Source: SSSZ01 sp036732025 (GTDB lineage: Bacteria; Pseudomonadota; Gammaproteobacteria; Burkholderiales; Rhodocyclaceae). From it: 64,000 nt of DNA. Location: contig DAINDE010000008.1 of NCBI GenBank assembly GCA_036732025.1, positions 1 through 64,000 on the forward strand, read 5' to 3'. Made by a program: the position numbers and the translations under genes. A model generated the notes under the pieces. The model searched no databases, was not told the origin of the DNA, and saw only the letters and a list, made by a program, of their open reading frames with translations. This document shows positions 1-7,253 of the stretch, in pieces. The stretch's first letter is position 1. Every line of letters begins with the position of its first letter.

Positions 1-2
1 CA

Positions 3-521
3 GCGGCGCCGGCCTGGGCGGCCCTGGCGCCGGCCGAGCGCCGGGAGCGCCTGGCCGCCCTGGCCGACGCCCTGGAGGGCTACGCCGAACACTTCGCCAA
101 GCTGCTGGGCCAGGAAACCGGCCGCGTCCCGGCCGACGGCCTGGGCGACGTGCAGGCGGCGGTGGCGGCCCTGCGCTCCCCCGGGGCCGGCGCCGCCGAA
201 CTCCTGGTCGCCGTTGCCGACGATGGGCGACCCCTGGCCGCCCTGGCGGAACTGGCAGCGCCTGTCCTGGCCGCCGGGGGGACGGTGGTCCTCAAGCCCA
301 GCCCCCGCGCGCCCGGCGCCGCCTACGCCCTGTGCGAACTGACTGCCCGCACCGGCTGGCCCGGCGGTGTGGTCAATCTGGTGCAGGGCGACGAGGAAGC
401 CATCGACGGGCTCTGCGCCCAGGCCACCGTCAGCCGCCTCGCCTTTGCCGGTGGCGCCGCCCTGGCCGAGCGCATCGCCGCCGTCGCCGCCCGCCACGGC
501 AAGGCGTTCTCGGCCGCCTGA
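3..521 (+). CDS. Aldehyde-dehydrogenase-like protein, 3' part, ends early
   Basis: The frame is open from the window edge and ends at TGA 519-521. The visible part resembles the N-terminal NAD-binding half of the aldehyde dehydrogenase superfamily: a helical stretch (WAALAPAERRERLAALADAL), the segment GGTVVLKPSPRAPGAAYALCE that normally holds the nucleotide-binding Lys, and GWPGGVVNLVQGDEEA. In the family the chain continues for roughly 250 more residues carrying the catalytic Glu and Cys; here it stops shortly after the second Rossmann segment (RLAFAGGAALAERIAAVAARHG). It therefore has no catalytic half. It could be a decayed gene, or the reduced tail of a larger fusion whose start lies outside the window. 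The stop is 5 bp before the next gene's ATG, so the two are probably co-transcribed. Confidence 0.6.
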   Translation, partial: AAPAWAALAPAERRERLAALADALEGYAEHFAKLLGQETGRVPADGLGDVQAAVAALRSPGAGAAELLVAVADDGRPLAALAELAAPVLAAGGTVVLKPSPRAPGAAYALCELTARTGWPGGVVNLVQGDEEAIDGLCAQATVSRLAFAGGAALAERIAAVAARHGKAFSAA

Positions 522-526
522 GCGCC

Positions 527-1483
527 ATGCACCGCATCGTCTGCCTGGAGCGGGAATCCGTCATCGCCGACCTGCGGCGCCCGGCCTTTCCCCATGAGTG
601 GGTCGAGTACCCCGCCACCCGAGCCGGGGAAGTCGAGGAACGCCTTCAGGGCGCCACCATCGCCATCGTCAACAAGGTGCCCCTGACCGGGGAGATCGTC
701 GCCCGCCTGCCCGATCTCGCCATGGTCGCCGTCTCCGCCACCGGCACCAATGTCGTCGACCTGGAAGCCTGCCGGCAACGGGGCATCGTCGTTGCCAACA
801 TCCGCGGCTACGCCGAACACACGGTGCCCGAGCACACCTTCATGCTGCTGCTCGCCCTGGCGCGCAACCTCGTCGCCTACCGCGATGCGGTGCAGGCCGG
901 GCGCTGGCAGCGTTCCACACAGTTCTGCTTCTTCGACCATCCCATCCGCGACCTCCACGGCGCCACCCTGGGCGTCGTCGGCGGCGGCAGTCTGGGGGGC
1001 GGCGTCATCCGCCTGGCCGAAGCCTTCGGCATGCGTGTCCTGCGGGCCGAGCACAAGGGGGCGGCGACGGTGCGGCCTGGCTACACCGCCTTTGCCGAGG
1101 TGCTGCAGCAGGCCGACGCCCTCACCCTGCACTGCCCGCTCCTGCCGGAAACCCGCGGCCTCATCGGCGAGACGGAACTCAAGGCCATGAAGCCGACGGC
1201 GCTGCTCATCAATACCGCCCGCGGCGGCCTGGTGGACGAGGCGGCGCTGATCCGCGCCCTCAAGGAAGGCTGGATCGCCGGCGCCGGCTTCGACGTCATC
1301 ACCGCCGAGCCGCCCCCCGCCGACCACCCCATGGTGGCGCCGGAACTCCTGGCCCTGCCCAATTTCCTCCTCACGCCCCACGTCGCCTGGGCCAGCCGGC
1401 CGGCCATGCAGGCCCTGGCCGACCAGTTGATCGACAACATCGAGGCCTTCGTCGCCGGCCGGCCCCGCAACCGGGTTGCCTAG
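527..1483 (+). CDS. D-isomer-specific 2-hydroxyacid dehydrogenase
   Basis: An NAD(P)-dependent oxidoreductase of 318 residues that interconverts a 2-oxoacid and a D-2-hydroxyacid in the cytoplasm; glycerate/hydroxypyruvate reductase is the closest style, but the substrate cannot be read from sequence. The Rossmann glycine motif is GVVGGGSLGG near residue 147. The three family catalytic residues are present: Arg in NTARGG, Glu in VITAEPP and His in LTPHVAW. The start at ATG 527 gives the normal family length and lies 5 bp after the upstream ALDH-like gene. The TAG stop is formed by the CTAG at the left edge of a small inverted-repeat element, so the C-terminus may have been slightly reshaped by that insertion. 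Confidence 0.88.
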   Translation: MHRIVCLERESVIADLRRPAFPHEWVEYPATRAGEVEERLQGATIAIVNKVPLTGEIVARLPDLAMVAVSATGTNVVDLEACRQRGIVVANIRGYAEHTVPEHTFMLLLALARNLVAYRDAVQAGRWQRSTQFCFFDHPIRDLHGATLGVVGGGSLGGGVIRLAEAFGMRVLRAEHKGAATVRPGYTAFAEVLQQADALTLHCPLLPETRGLIGETELKAMKPTALLINTARGGLVDEAALIRALKEGWIAGAGFDVITAEPPPADHPMVAPELLALPNFLLTPHVAWASRPAMQALADQLIDNIEAFVAGRPRNRVA

Positions 1484-1575
1484 GGTCTGTTCTCATTCAG
1501 CTCGCGATCGGCGCCTGGCGCTGCATCCCCGCCACTCCCCTGCGTGACCGTGACCTGAATGACAACAGACCCTAG
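1480..1575. mobile_element. Small CTAG-flanked inverted-repeat element (MITE-like)
   Basis: A 96-bp element has terminal arms of 21 bp (1480-1500 and 1555-1575) that are reverse complements with a single mismatch; weaker complementarity continues inward. Each end carries CTAG, a target sequence known for IS5- and IS701-type transposases. The interior (1501-1554) holds no ORF. The left CTAG supplies the TAG stop of the 2-hydroxyacid dehydrogenase, and the right one supplies, on the other strand, the TAG stop of the DUF3429 gene. A hairpin acting as a bidirectional terminator is an alternative or additional role. No second copy was found by eye in this window. Confidence 0.55.
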
Positions 1576-2117
1576 ATCGAAATCCGCGGCGGACCGTTCC
1601 CCCGGGCCGGGCAGGAGTGCCCTTCGGTGCCGGTCATGAAGGGATGGACGGCGGACGGCTCGCGGCCGGTGCCCACGGCCAGCGCGGCGACCAGGGAGAG
1701 GGTGGCGCCGACGGTGAGGACGATGCGCAGGGGCAGGTACCAGGGCGGCAGCGGCTGCTGCCGGGCGAGCTGGTAATCGAAGGCGAAATGCACCCAGAAG
1801 GCGGCGATGAGCACCGCCAGGTCGATCCCCACCGGCAGCATGACCGCCAGCCAGGCGAGGAGGGCGGGCACCGCGCTCCAGCCCATGGCCAGGAGGCGCT
1901 GGCCGGTGCTGGCGGCCGGCAGCATGAGGGCGATGCCCCAGTGCAGGGCGCCGGCGAAGGCGAGGATGACGGCGCCGTAAGCCACCAGGGGCATGTGCAC
2001 GGCCACCCGGTAGGCGGGATCGAGGACGGCGGCGCTGGCCAGGAAGAAGAAGGGCAGGAGGCTGGCGATGCCGAGCCCGAGGGCGGAGCGGGCGATGGGG
2101 TGGGAAGGTGCAGACAT
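1572..2117 (-). CDS. DUF3429 family integral membrane protein
   Basis: A 181-residue inner-membrane protein of unknown function. The start at ATG 2117 is preceded on its strand by GGGAGA and begins MSAPSHPIARSALGLGIASL. Four to five hydrophobic segments cover residues about 15-150, including LPFFFLASAAVL, MPLVAYGAVILAFAGALHWG and LLAWLAVMLPVGIDLAVLIAAF. The central GALHWG motif and the length match the DUF3429 family. The C-terminal tail after residue 150 is short and polar. The gene is convergent with the dehydrogenase and divergent from the ABC operon, so it is probably monocistronic. The stop codon lies in the CTAG of the small inverted-repeat element. Confidence 0.8.
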   Translation of the reverse strand: MSAPSHPIARSALGLGIASLLPFFFLASAAVLDPAYRVAVHMPLVAYGAVILAFAGALHWGIALMLPAASTGQRLLAMGWSAVPALLAWLAVMLPVGIDLAVLIAAFWVHFAFDYQLARQQPLPPWYLPLRIVLTVGATLSLVAALAVGTGREPSAVHPFMTGTEGHSCPARGNGPPRISI

Positions 2118-2206
2118 GGTGTCTCTCCCGAAAACGGTCCCGCCGCGGGGCGCCGGGACCATGGGTAAGACCGCGCCGGGGGCGGGGGGTTCGCCCGCCC
2201 GCTTCA

Positions 2207-2246
2207 GTGCGGATTTCCGCACATCGCCCCGGCTGCTTTCCGGAAA
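2207..2246 (+). promoter_or_regulatory. Paired palindromes, candidate activator (UAS) sites
   Basis: Two palindromes sit upstream of the -24/-12 promoter: GTGCGGA-TT-TCCGCAC at 2207-2222 (7-bp perfect arms) and TTTCCGGAAA at 2237-2246. Their centres are about 27 bp apart and lie roughly 100-130 bp upstream of the -12 element, the usual range for enhancer sites of sigma-54 activators. The DctD-like activator encoded at 7243 is the obvious candidate ligand, but that link is inference. Confidence 0.45.
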
Positions 2247-2327
2247 ACCGCTCGGCCCCCGACCGGCGTTTCGCCACCGTTTCCTGCAAAACGTCGAATA
2301 AACAATGCCGTGGGATTCTGTCCCGGC

Positions 2328-2344
2328 CTGGCACGGGGCCTGCA
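2328..2344 (+). promoter_or_regulatory. Sigma-54 (-24/-12) promoter of the ABC importer operon
   Basis: The sequence CTGGCACG-GGGC-CTGCA matches the RpoN consensus YTGGCACG-N4-TTGCW, with one difference in the -12 box. GG (2330-2331) and GC (2342-2343) are exactly 10 bp apart, as required. Transcription would start near 2355, some 45 nt before the substrate-binding-protein ATG at 2402, which has its own GGAGGAG ribosome site. Presence of a sigma-54 activator gene in the following cluster supports the call. Confidence 0.72.
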
Positions 2345-2401
2345 ATGGTGATGGCAGCGGCCGCCCACAGGCCGCAACCATTCGATCCGGAGGAGCTTTC
2401 C

Positions 2402-3370
2402 ATGCGCAACTTGTTCCCGGCCGCCGTCGCGGCCACCCTGCTGTTTGCCGGCAACGCCCTGGCCGAGGACGTGGTCCGCCTGGGCAACCTGAAATTCGCC
2501 CACTACGGCGCCGTTTCCTACATGAAGGAGCTGTGCGGCAAGTACGGCCTCAAGGTCGAGGAACGCATGTTCCCCAAGGGGCCGGACATCATGCCCGCCA
2601 TCGTCGCCGGCGAGATCGACATCGCCGCCCTGGCCTCCGACGGCGCCATTTCCGGCCGTGCCAACGGGGTGCCGATCTATACCGTGGCCGGCTTCGCCAA
2701 GGGCGGGGCGCGCATCGTCGCCGGCATGGACAGCGGCATCAAGACCATGGCCGATCTCAAGGGCAAGAAGGTCGGCGTCACCCGCGGCGGCGCCCACGAA
2801 CTGCTGCTCTACGCCGAGCTGGAAAAGGCCGGCCTCGCCTGGTCCGACAAACCGGGCAAGGACGTGCAGATCGTCTTCCTGGCCTTTGCCGACCTCAACC
2901 AGGCCCTAGCCGCCAGGCAGATCGACGCCATGTGCCAGTCCGAGCCCCAGTCCTCCCAGTCTCTCAACAAGAAGTTCGGGGTGGAGATCATGAAGCCCTA
3001 CACGACCAAGATGGGCGAGCCGGTGCGTCTACTGGTGATGACCGAGAAGATGTACAACGAGAAGAAGGACGTCGCCCAGCGCGTCATGCAGTGCTTCGTG
3101 GAGTCGACGGCCCTGTTCAACAAGGACGCGGCCCTGGCCGAGAAATACGTGCGCGAGCAGATGTTCAAGGGCCAGATCACGCCCCAGGACTTCAAGGACG
3201 CCATGGACAACGCGGACTACACCTACGATGTCACCCTCGAGCACATCGACATCACCACCGACTACATGCAGAAGTACGGCGTGGGCCGCATGAGCAAGCC
3301 TCCCAAGGCGGCGGAATGGGTGCGGCTGGATCTGCTGCAGAAGGCCAAGGCGGAACTGAAGGTGAAGTGA
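2402..3370 (+). CDS. ABC transporter periplasmic substrate-binding protein (SsuA/TauA/NMT1 type)
   Basis: A 322-residue secreted binding protein that captures a small solute for the permease and ATPase encoded just downstream. Residues 1-21 form a typical Sec signal peptide cut after GNALA. The mature part has the NMT1/SsuA-type two-lobe pattern, including DIMPAIVAGEIDIAAL, the linker GIKTMADLKGKKVGV and a second-lobe segment with Gln/Cys contacts (ARQIDAMCQSEPQ). The family takes up sulfonates, taurine, nitrate, pyrimidine precursors or aromatic acids; the sequence does not decide which. ATG 2402 follows GGAGGAG. The sigma-54 promoter upstream and the DctBD-like genes downstream suggest inducible uptake of a specific nutrient. 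Confidence 0.87.
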   Translation: MRNLFPAAVAATLLFAGNALAEDVVRLGNLKFAHYGAVSYMKELCGKYGLKVEERMFPKGPDIMPAIVAGEIDIAALASDGAISGRANGVPIYTVAGFAKGGARIVAGMDSGIKTMADLKGKKVGVTRGGAHELLLYAELEKAGLAWSDKPGKDVQIVFLAFADLNQALAARQIDAMCQSEPQSSQSLNKKFGVEIMKPYTTKMGEPVRLLVMTEKMYNEKKDVAQRVMQCFVESTALFNKDAALAEKYVREQMFKGQITPQDFKDAMDNADYTYDVTLEHIDITTDYMQKYGVGRMSKPPKAAEWVRLDLLQKAKAELKVK

Positions 3371-3377
3371 GGCAGAC

Positions 3378-4193
3378 ATGCTTGCCAAGGTGAAAGCCTT
3401 TGCCCAAGGCGCGCTGGTGCCGGTGCTGGTGCTCATCCTGTGGGAGGCCAGCGCCCGCGCCGGGCTGTTTTCCGAGGTGGTGCTGCCGGCGCCCTCGGCG
3501 GTGGCCGCCAAATGGTGGGCCTACCTGCTTCCCGCCCAGCCGCGGGAAGCAGGGCAGGGCTGGCTGGCCTGGGCCTTGTCGGGGGAACTGATCCACGACG
3601 CCTACTCCAGCCTCTACCGGGTAATGAGCGGCTTCCTCATCGGGGCAGGGCTGGCCTTGCCCCTGGGGCTGCTCATGGGCGCCAGGCCGCGCATCTACGA
3701 CCTGCTCAACCCGCTGGTGCAGATCCTGAGGCCCATTCCCCCCATCGCCTACATTCCCCTGGCCATTCTCTGGTTCGGGCTCGGCAACCCGCCGTCCTTC
3801 TTCCTGATTGCCATTGGCGCGTTCTTTCCGGTGCTGATGAACACCATTGCCGGCGTGCGCCAGGTGGACGGCATTTACATCCGCGCCGCCCGCAATCTGG
3901 GGGTGGGGCCGTGGACCCTGTTCACCCGCGTCATCCTGCCGGCGGCCACGCCCTACATTCTGGCCGGCGTGCGGATCGGCATCGGCACCGCCTTCATCGT
4001 GGTGATCGTCTCCGAGATGATCGCGGTCAATGATGGGCTCGGCTTTCGTATCCTGGAGGCGCGGGAGTTCATGTGGTCCGACAAGATCATCGCCGGCATG
4101 ATCACCATCGGCCTCCTCGGTCTCCTCATCGACACCGCCGTCAGCCGCCTCAACAACCACCTGCTGCGCTGGCACCGCGGCCTGGAGCATTGA
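3378..4193 (+). CDS. ABC transporter permease (SsuC/TauC type)
   Basis: A 271-residue inner-membrane permease with about six transmembrane segments. It starts 7 bp after the binding-protein gene. The cytoplasmic EAA-type coupling loop is recognisable around residues 172-195 (AARNLGVGPWTLFTRVILP), where it should contact the ATPase. ILRPIPPIAYIPLAILWFG and the loop NPPSFFLIAIGAFFP are typical of the nitrate/sulfonate/taurine branch of BPD transporters. Four bases separate its stop from the ATPase start, so the three genes form one translational unit. Only one permease gene is present, so it presumably acts as a homodimer. Confidence 0.88.
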   Translation: MLAKVKAFAQGALVPVLVLILWEASARAGLFSEVVLPAPSAVAAKWWAYLLPAQPREAGQGWLAWALSGELIHDAYSSLYRVMSGFLIGAGLALPLGLLMGARPRIYDLLNPLVQILRPIPPIAYIPLAILWFGLGNPPSFFLIAIGAFFPVLMNTIAGVRQVDGIYIRAARNLGVGPWTLFTRVILPAATPYILAGVRIGIGTAFIVVIVSEMIAVNDGLGFRILEAREFMWSDKIIAGMITIGLLGLLIDTAVSRLNNHLLRWHRGLEH

Positions 4194-4195
4194 CC

Positions 4196-4987
4196 ATGAG
4201 CGCCATCCTCATCAACAACGTGCAGAAGGTGTTCCGCACTCCCGGCGGCGACGTCGTCGCCCTCAAGGACATCAACCTCGCCATCCAGCCCGGGGAGTTC
4301 GTCTGCCTGCTGGGCCCCTCCGGCTGCGGCAAATCGACGCTGCTCAACGCCGTGGCCGGCTTCCAGCCGCCCTCCGCCGGCGAGATCGTCATCGACCGCA
4401 AGACCATCCTTTCCCCCGGCCCGGATCGCGGCATGGTCTTCCAGGAATACGCGCTGTTCCCCTGGATGACCGTGGCCGAGAACATCGCCTTCGGCATGGA
4501 AGTGCAGAAGAAGGATCGGGCCGAGATCGAGCTGACGGTGAGCCAGCTCCTCGACCTCCTCCACCTCAAGGATTTCCGCGACCGTTTCCCCAAGGACCTC
4601 TCCGGCGGCATGCGCCAGCGGGTCGCCATCGCCCGCGTCCTCGCGCTCGATTCGCCCATCATGCTCATGGACGAGCCCTTCGGCGCCCTCGACGCCCTGA
4701 CCCGGCGCAACCTGCAGGACGAACTGCTGCGCATCTGGGAGAAGCTGGGCAAGACCATCCTTTTCGTCACCCATTCCATCGAAGAGTCCATCTACCTCGC
4801 CGACCGCATCGTGGTCATGACCTACCGCCCGGGCACCGTCAAGCGCGACCAGCGGGTGGACATGCCCCGCCCCCGGGACCCCGCCTCGGCGGCCTTCAAC
4901 GACCTGAAGCGGGAGCTGGGGCGGCTGGTGATGGAGGAACAGGAAAGGCATGCGGAGGCGGAGATGAAGATGGCGGCGGTGGATTGA
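4196..4987 (+). CDS. ABC transporter ATP-binding protein (SsuB/TauB type)
   Basis: The 263-residue nucleotide-binding subunit of the importer. Walker A is GPSGCGKST at residues 40-48, the signature LSGGMRQR lies near 135, Walker B with the catalytic Glu is IMLMDEP near 155, followed by the D-loop GALD and switch His in FVTHS. The Q-loop is in VFQEYALFPWMTV. All motifs are intact. The start at ATG 4196, two bases after the permease stop, gives the normal family length. The C-terminal extension after about residue 215 (MTYRPGTVKRDQRVDMPRPR) is usual for this subfamily. Confidence 0.92.
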   Translation: MSAILINNVQKVFRTPGGDVVALKDINLAIQPGEFVCLLGPSGCGKSTLLNAVAGFQPPSAGEIVIDRKTILSPGPDRGMVFQEYALFPWMTVAENIAFGMEVQKKDRAEIELTVSQLLDLLHLKDFRDRFPKDLSGGMRQRVAIARVLALDSPIMLMDEPFGALDALTRRNLQDELLRIWEKLGKTILFVTHSIEESIYLADRIVVMTYRPGTVKRDQRVDMPRPRDPASAAFNDLKRELGRLVMEEQERHAEAEMKMAAVD

Positions 4988-5095
4988 AGTCCAGGGCTGC
5001 TCGATTCGGGGGGTGATGTGCGGGAGGGGCCTGATGTGCTGCTTTCCGCATCCCCGCCGGCGTCCAGACGCCCCAACCCGCGTTAGCATAACCCC

Positions 5096-6907
5096 ATGCC
5101 CCGCCGCCTCCGTCCCCTGACCCTCGCCACCGCCGCCGTCGCCCTCTGCCTCCTCCTCGGCGGGCTGGCCTACCGCGCCCTCTTCGCCATCCACCTCGAC
5201 GACGAACGGCGGCTGGCGGCGCAGCGGCTGGATGCCTTCGCCCTCTCGCTGGAGGCCACCCTCAGCCGCCACGAGTCGCTGCCTGGCCTGCTCGCCCTCG
5301 ACCCTTCCCTGGCGGCCGTGCTGCGGGCGCCGGGGGAGGCGGGGCGGGTGGCGGCCGCCAATGCCTACCTGGAGGCGGCGCAACAGGGGGCGGCGGTGGC
5401 GGTGGCCTTCCTCATCGACGCCTCGGGGCTCACCGTGGCGGCCAGCAACTGGCGCCAGCCCCGCAGCTTCGTCGGCCACAACTACGCCTTCCGCCCCTAC
5501 TTCCGCGACGCCATGGAGACTGGCCTCGGCCGCTTCTACGGGGTCGGCGTCACCACCGGCGAGCCGGGCTATTTCCTCGCTGCGCCGGTGCGGGAGGGGG
5601 GGCGCGTCCTCGGCATCGTCGTCCTCAAGGTCGGCCTGGAAAGCCTGGAACAGGCCCTGGGCGGCGCCGGCGAGGCGCTGTTCCTGGTCGATGGCGACGG
5701 CGTCGTCTTCCTGGCCAGCGATCGCCGCTGGCGCTACCGGGCCCTGGCGCCGTTGCCTGACGCGGTGAAGGCGCGGCTGGCGGAAACCCAGCAATACGGC
5801 GGCCAGCCCATCCCTTTGCTGGCCGACCGGCCGCTGCCCACCGAAGGCGGCGAACCCCTGGCCCTGGCCCTGCCCGGCGAGCCGGCGCGGGAGCGGCTGG
5901 TGCACGCCCGCCCCCTCGGCAGCCTGGGCTGGCGCGTCGTGCAGCTGGGCGACCCCGGCGAGGCCCGGGCGGCGGCGCTGGGGGCCGGGATCGCCGTCGC
6001 CTTCGCCTGTGCCTTCGCCCTCGGCCTGGCGGCCCATTTCCGCCACCGCGCCCGGCGGCGGGAGGAGTTGCGCCGGATCCACGCCGGTCTGGAGGCGCGC
6101 ATCGCCGAGCGCACCGCCGACCTCACCGCCAAGATCGAGGCCCTGAAGACCACCGAGGCGATCCTGCGGGAGACCCGGGACGCCGCGGTGCAGGCCGGCA
6201 AGCTGGCCGTCCTCGGGCAGATGGCGGCGGGCATCAGCCACGAGCTGAACCAGCCCCTGGCGGCACTGCGCACCTTCGCCGACAACGCCGTGGCCCTGCT
6301 GGCCAAGGGGCGCCAAGCGGAGGCCGCGGAAAACCTGGCCACCATCGGCGACCTGGTCGAGCGGGCCGGGCGCATCGTCCGGCAGTTGAAGACCTTCGCC
6401 CGCAAGGGGCCGGCGGAAATGGCGCCGGTGGGGGTGGCGGCGGTCATCGACCATGCCCTGCTCATCGTCGAGTCCCGCCGGCGGGAACTGGGCGCCGCCA
6501 TCGCCGTGGCGGGATGTCCCGCCGGCCTCGCCGTCTCCGCCGAGCCGGTGCGGCTGGAACAGGTGCTGGTCAATCTCCTGCGCAACGGCCTCGACGCCAT
6601 GGCCGGCCAGCCGGCGCCCCGCCTGGAGGTCGCCGCCGCCAGCCTCGGCGAGCGGGTGGAGATCGCCATCCGCGACCACGGCCCCGGCCTGCCCCCGGAA
6701 GTGTTGCCCCACCTCTTCGAGCCCTTCTACACCACCAAGCCGGTGGGCGAGGGCCTGGGCCTCGGCCTCGCCATTTCGCTGGCCATCGTCGAGGGCTTCG
6801 GCGGCCGCCTGGAGGCGCGGAACCGGGCCGAGGGCGGGGCCGAATTCGCTATCATCCTCGATGCCGTTCCCCTGGAGGATCACGCCCATGCCCCACCTCA
6901 CCCTTGA
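5096..6907 (+). CDS. DctB-like membrane sensor histidine kinase
   Basis: A 603-residue inner-membrane kinase that should sense a solute outside the membrane and phosphorylate the DctD-like regulator encoded at 7243. Transmembrane helices lie near residues 8-30 and 298-318, enclosing a long periplasmic dCache-like region with VGHNYAFRPYFRDAME and TTGEPGYFLAAPVREGG. A coiled linker follows, then HisKA with GISHELNQPLAALRTF (phospho-His near 381). The ATPase motifs are intact: N box VNLLRNGLDAM, G1 RDHGPGLP, F box LFEPFYTTK and G2 GLGLGLAIS. The architecture is that of C4-dicarboxylate sensor DctB, but the neighbouring transporter is an ABC importer and not a TRAP or DctA carrier. The 3' end overlaps the next gene by 20 bp. 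Confidence 0.86.
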   Translation: MPRRLRPLTLATAAVALCLLLGGLAYRALFAIHLDDERRLAAQRLDAFALSLEATLSRHESLPGLLALDPSLAAVLRAPGEAGRVAAANAYLEAAQQGAAVAVAFLIDASGLTVAASNWRQPRSFVGHNYAFRPYFRDAMETGLGRFYGVGVTTGEPGYFLAAPVREGGRVLGIVVLKVGLESLEQALGGAGEALFLVDGDGVVFLASDRRWRYRALAPLPDAVKARLAETQQYGGQPIPLLADRPLPTEGGEPLALALPGEPARERLVHARPLGSLGWRVVQLGDPGEARAAALGAGIAVAFACAFALGLAAHFRHRARRREELRRIHAGLEARIAERTADLTAKIEALKTTEAILRETRDAAVQAGKLAVLGQMAAGISHELNQPLAALRTFADNAVALLAKGRQAEAAENLATIGDLVERAGRIVRQLKTFARKGPAEMAPVGVAAVIDHALLIVESRRRELGAAIAVAGCPAGLAVSAEPVRLEQVLVNLLRNGLDAMAGQPAPRLEVAAASLGERVEIAIRDHGPGLPPEVLPHLFEPFYTTKPVGEGLGLGLAISLAIVEGFGGRLEARNRAEGGAEFAIILDAVPLEDHAHAPPHP

Positions 6908-7253
6908 ATACAGCGCCGGCATCGCCGGCTTCGACGGGGGCGGCGCCCTCGCCGGCCTGAACGAGGCCATGCTCGCCTCCGGCCTCTTCGCCGAGGCGGA
7001 CATCAAGAGCCGTGCCGTCGAATACGCGGTCTTCCGCATCGGCCGGGCGAGCGGCCAGCGCCGCTTCGTCCATGTGCGGGCGGCCCTGCTTTCGGGCCGC
7101 ACGGCGGAACAGAAGAGAGCCCTGGCGGCGGCCCTGCTGGCGGCGCTCCGGGCCGTCTGCCCGGCGCCGGCCGAAGGCGAGGTGCAATTGAGCGTGGAAA
7201 CCGTGGACATGGACCGGCCGAGCTATGCCAAGGAGGTGCTGCGTGGCGCCTGA
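6888..7253 (+). CDS. 5-carboxymethyl-2-hydroxymuconate isomerase (CHMI/HpcD) family protein
   Basis: A 121-residue cytoplasmic tautomerase-superfamily protein. The chain begins MPHLTLEYS, so removal of Met exposes the catalytic Pro1 typical of CHMI and 4-oxalocrotonate tautomerases; the length matches HpcD/HpaF. Further matches are IKSRAVEYAVFRIG and RRFVHVRAALLSGRT. ATG 6888 has a strong GGAGGAT ribosome site inside the end of the kinase gene. It is sandwiched between the genes of a two-component system with overlaps on both sides. In known pathways CHMI acts in homoprotocatechuate degradation, but no other gene of that pathway is in view, so the true substrate is open. Confidence 0.78.
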   Translation: MPHLTLEYSAGIAGFDGGGALAGLNEAMLASGLFAEADIKSRAVEYAVFRIGRASGQRRFVHVRAALLSGRTAEQKRALAAALLAALRAVCPAPAEGEVQLSVETVDMDRPSYAKEVLRGA

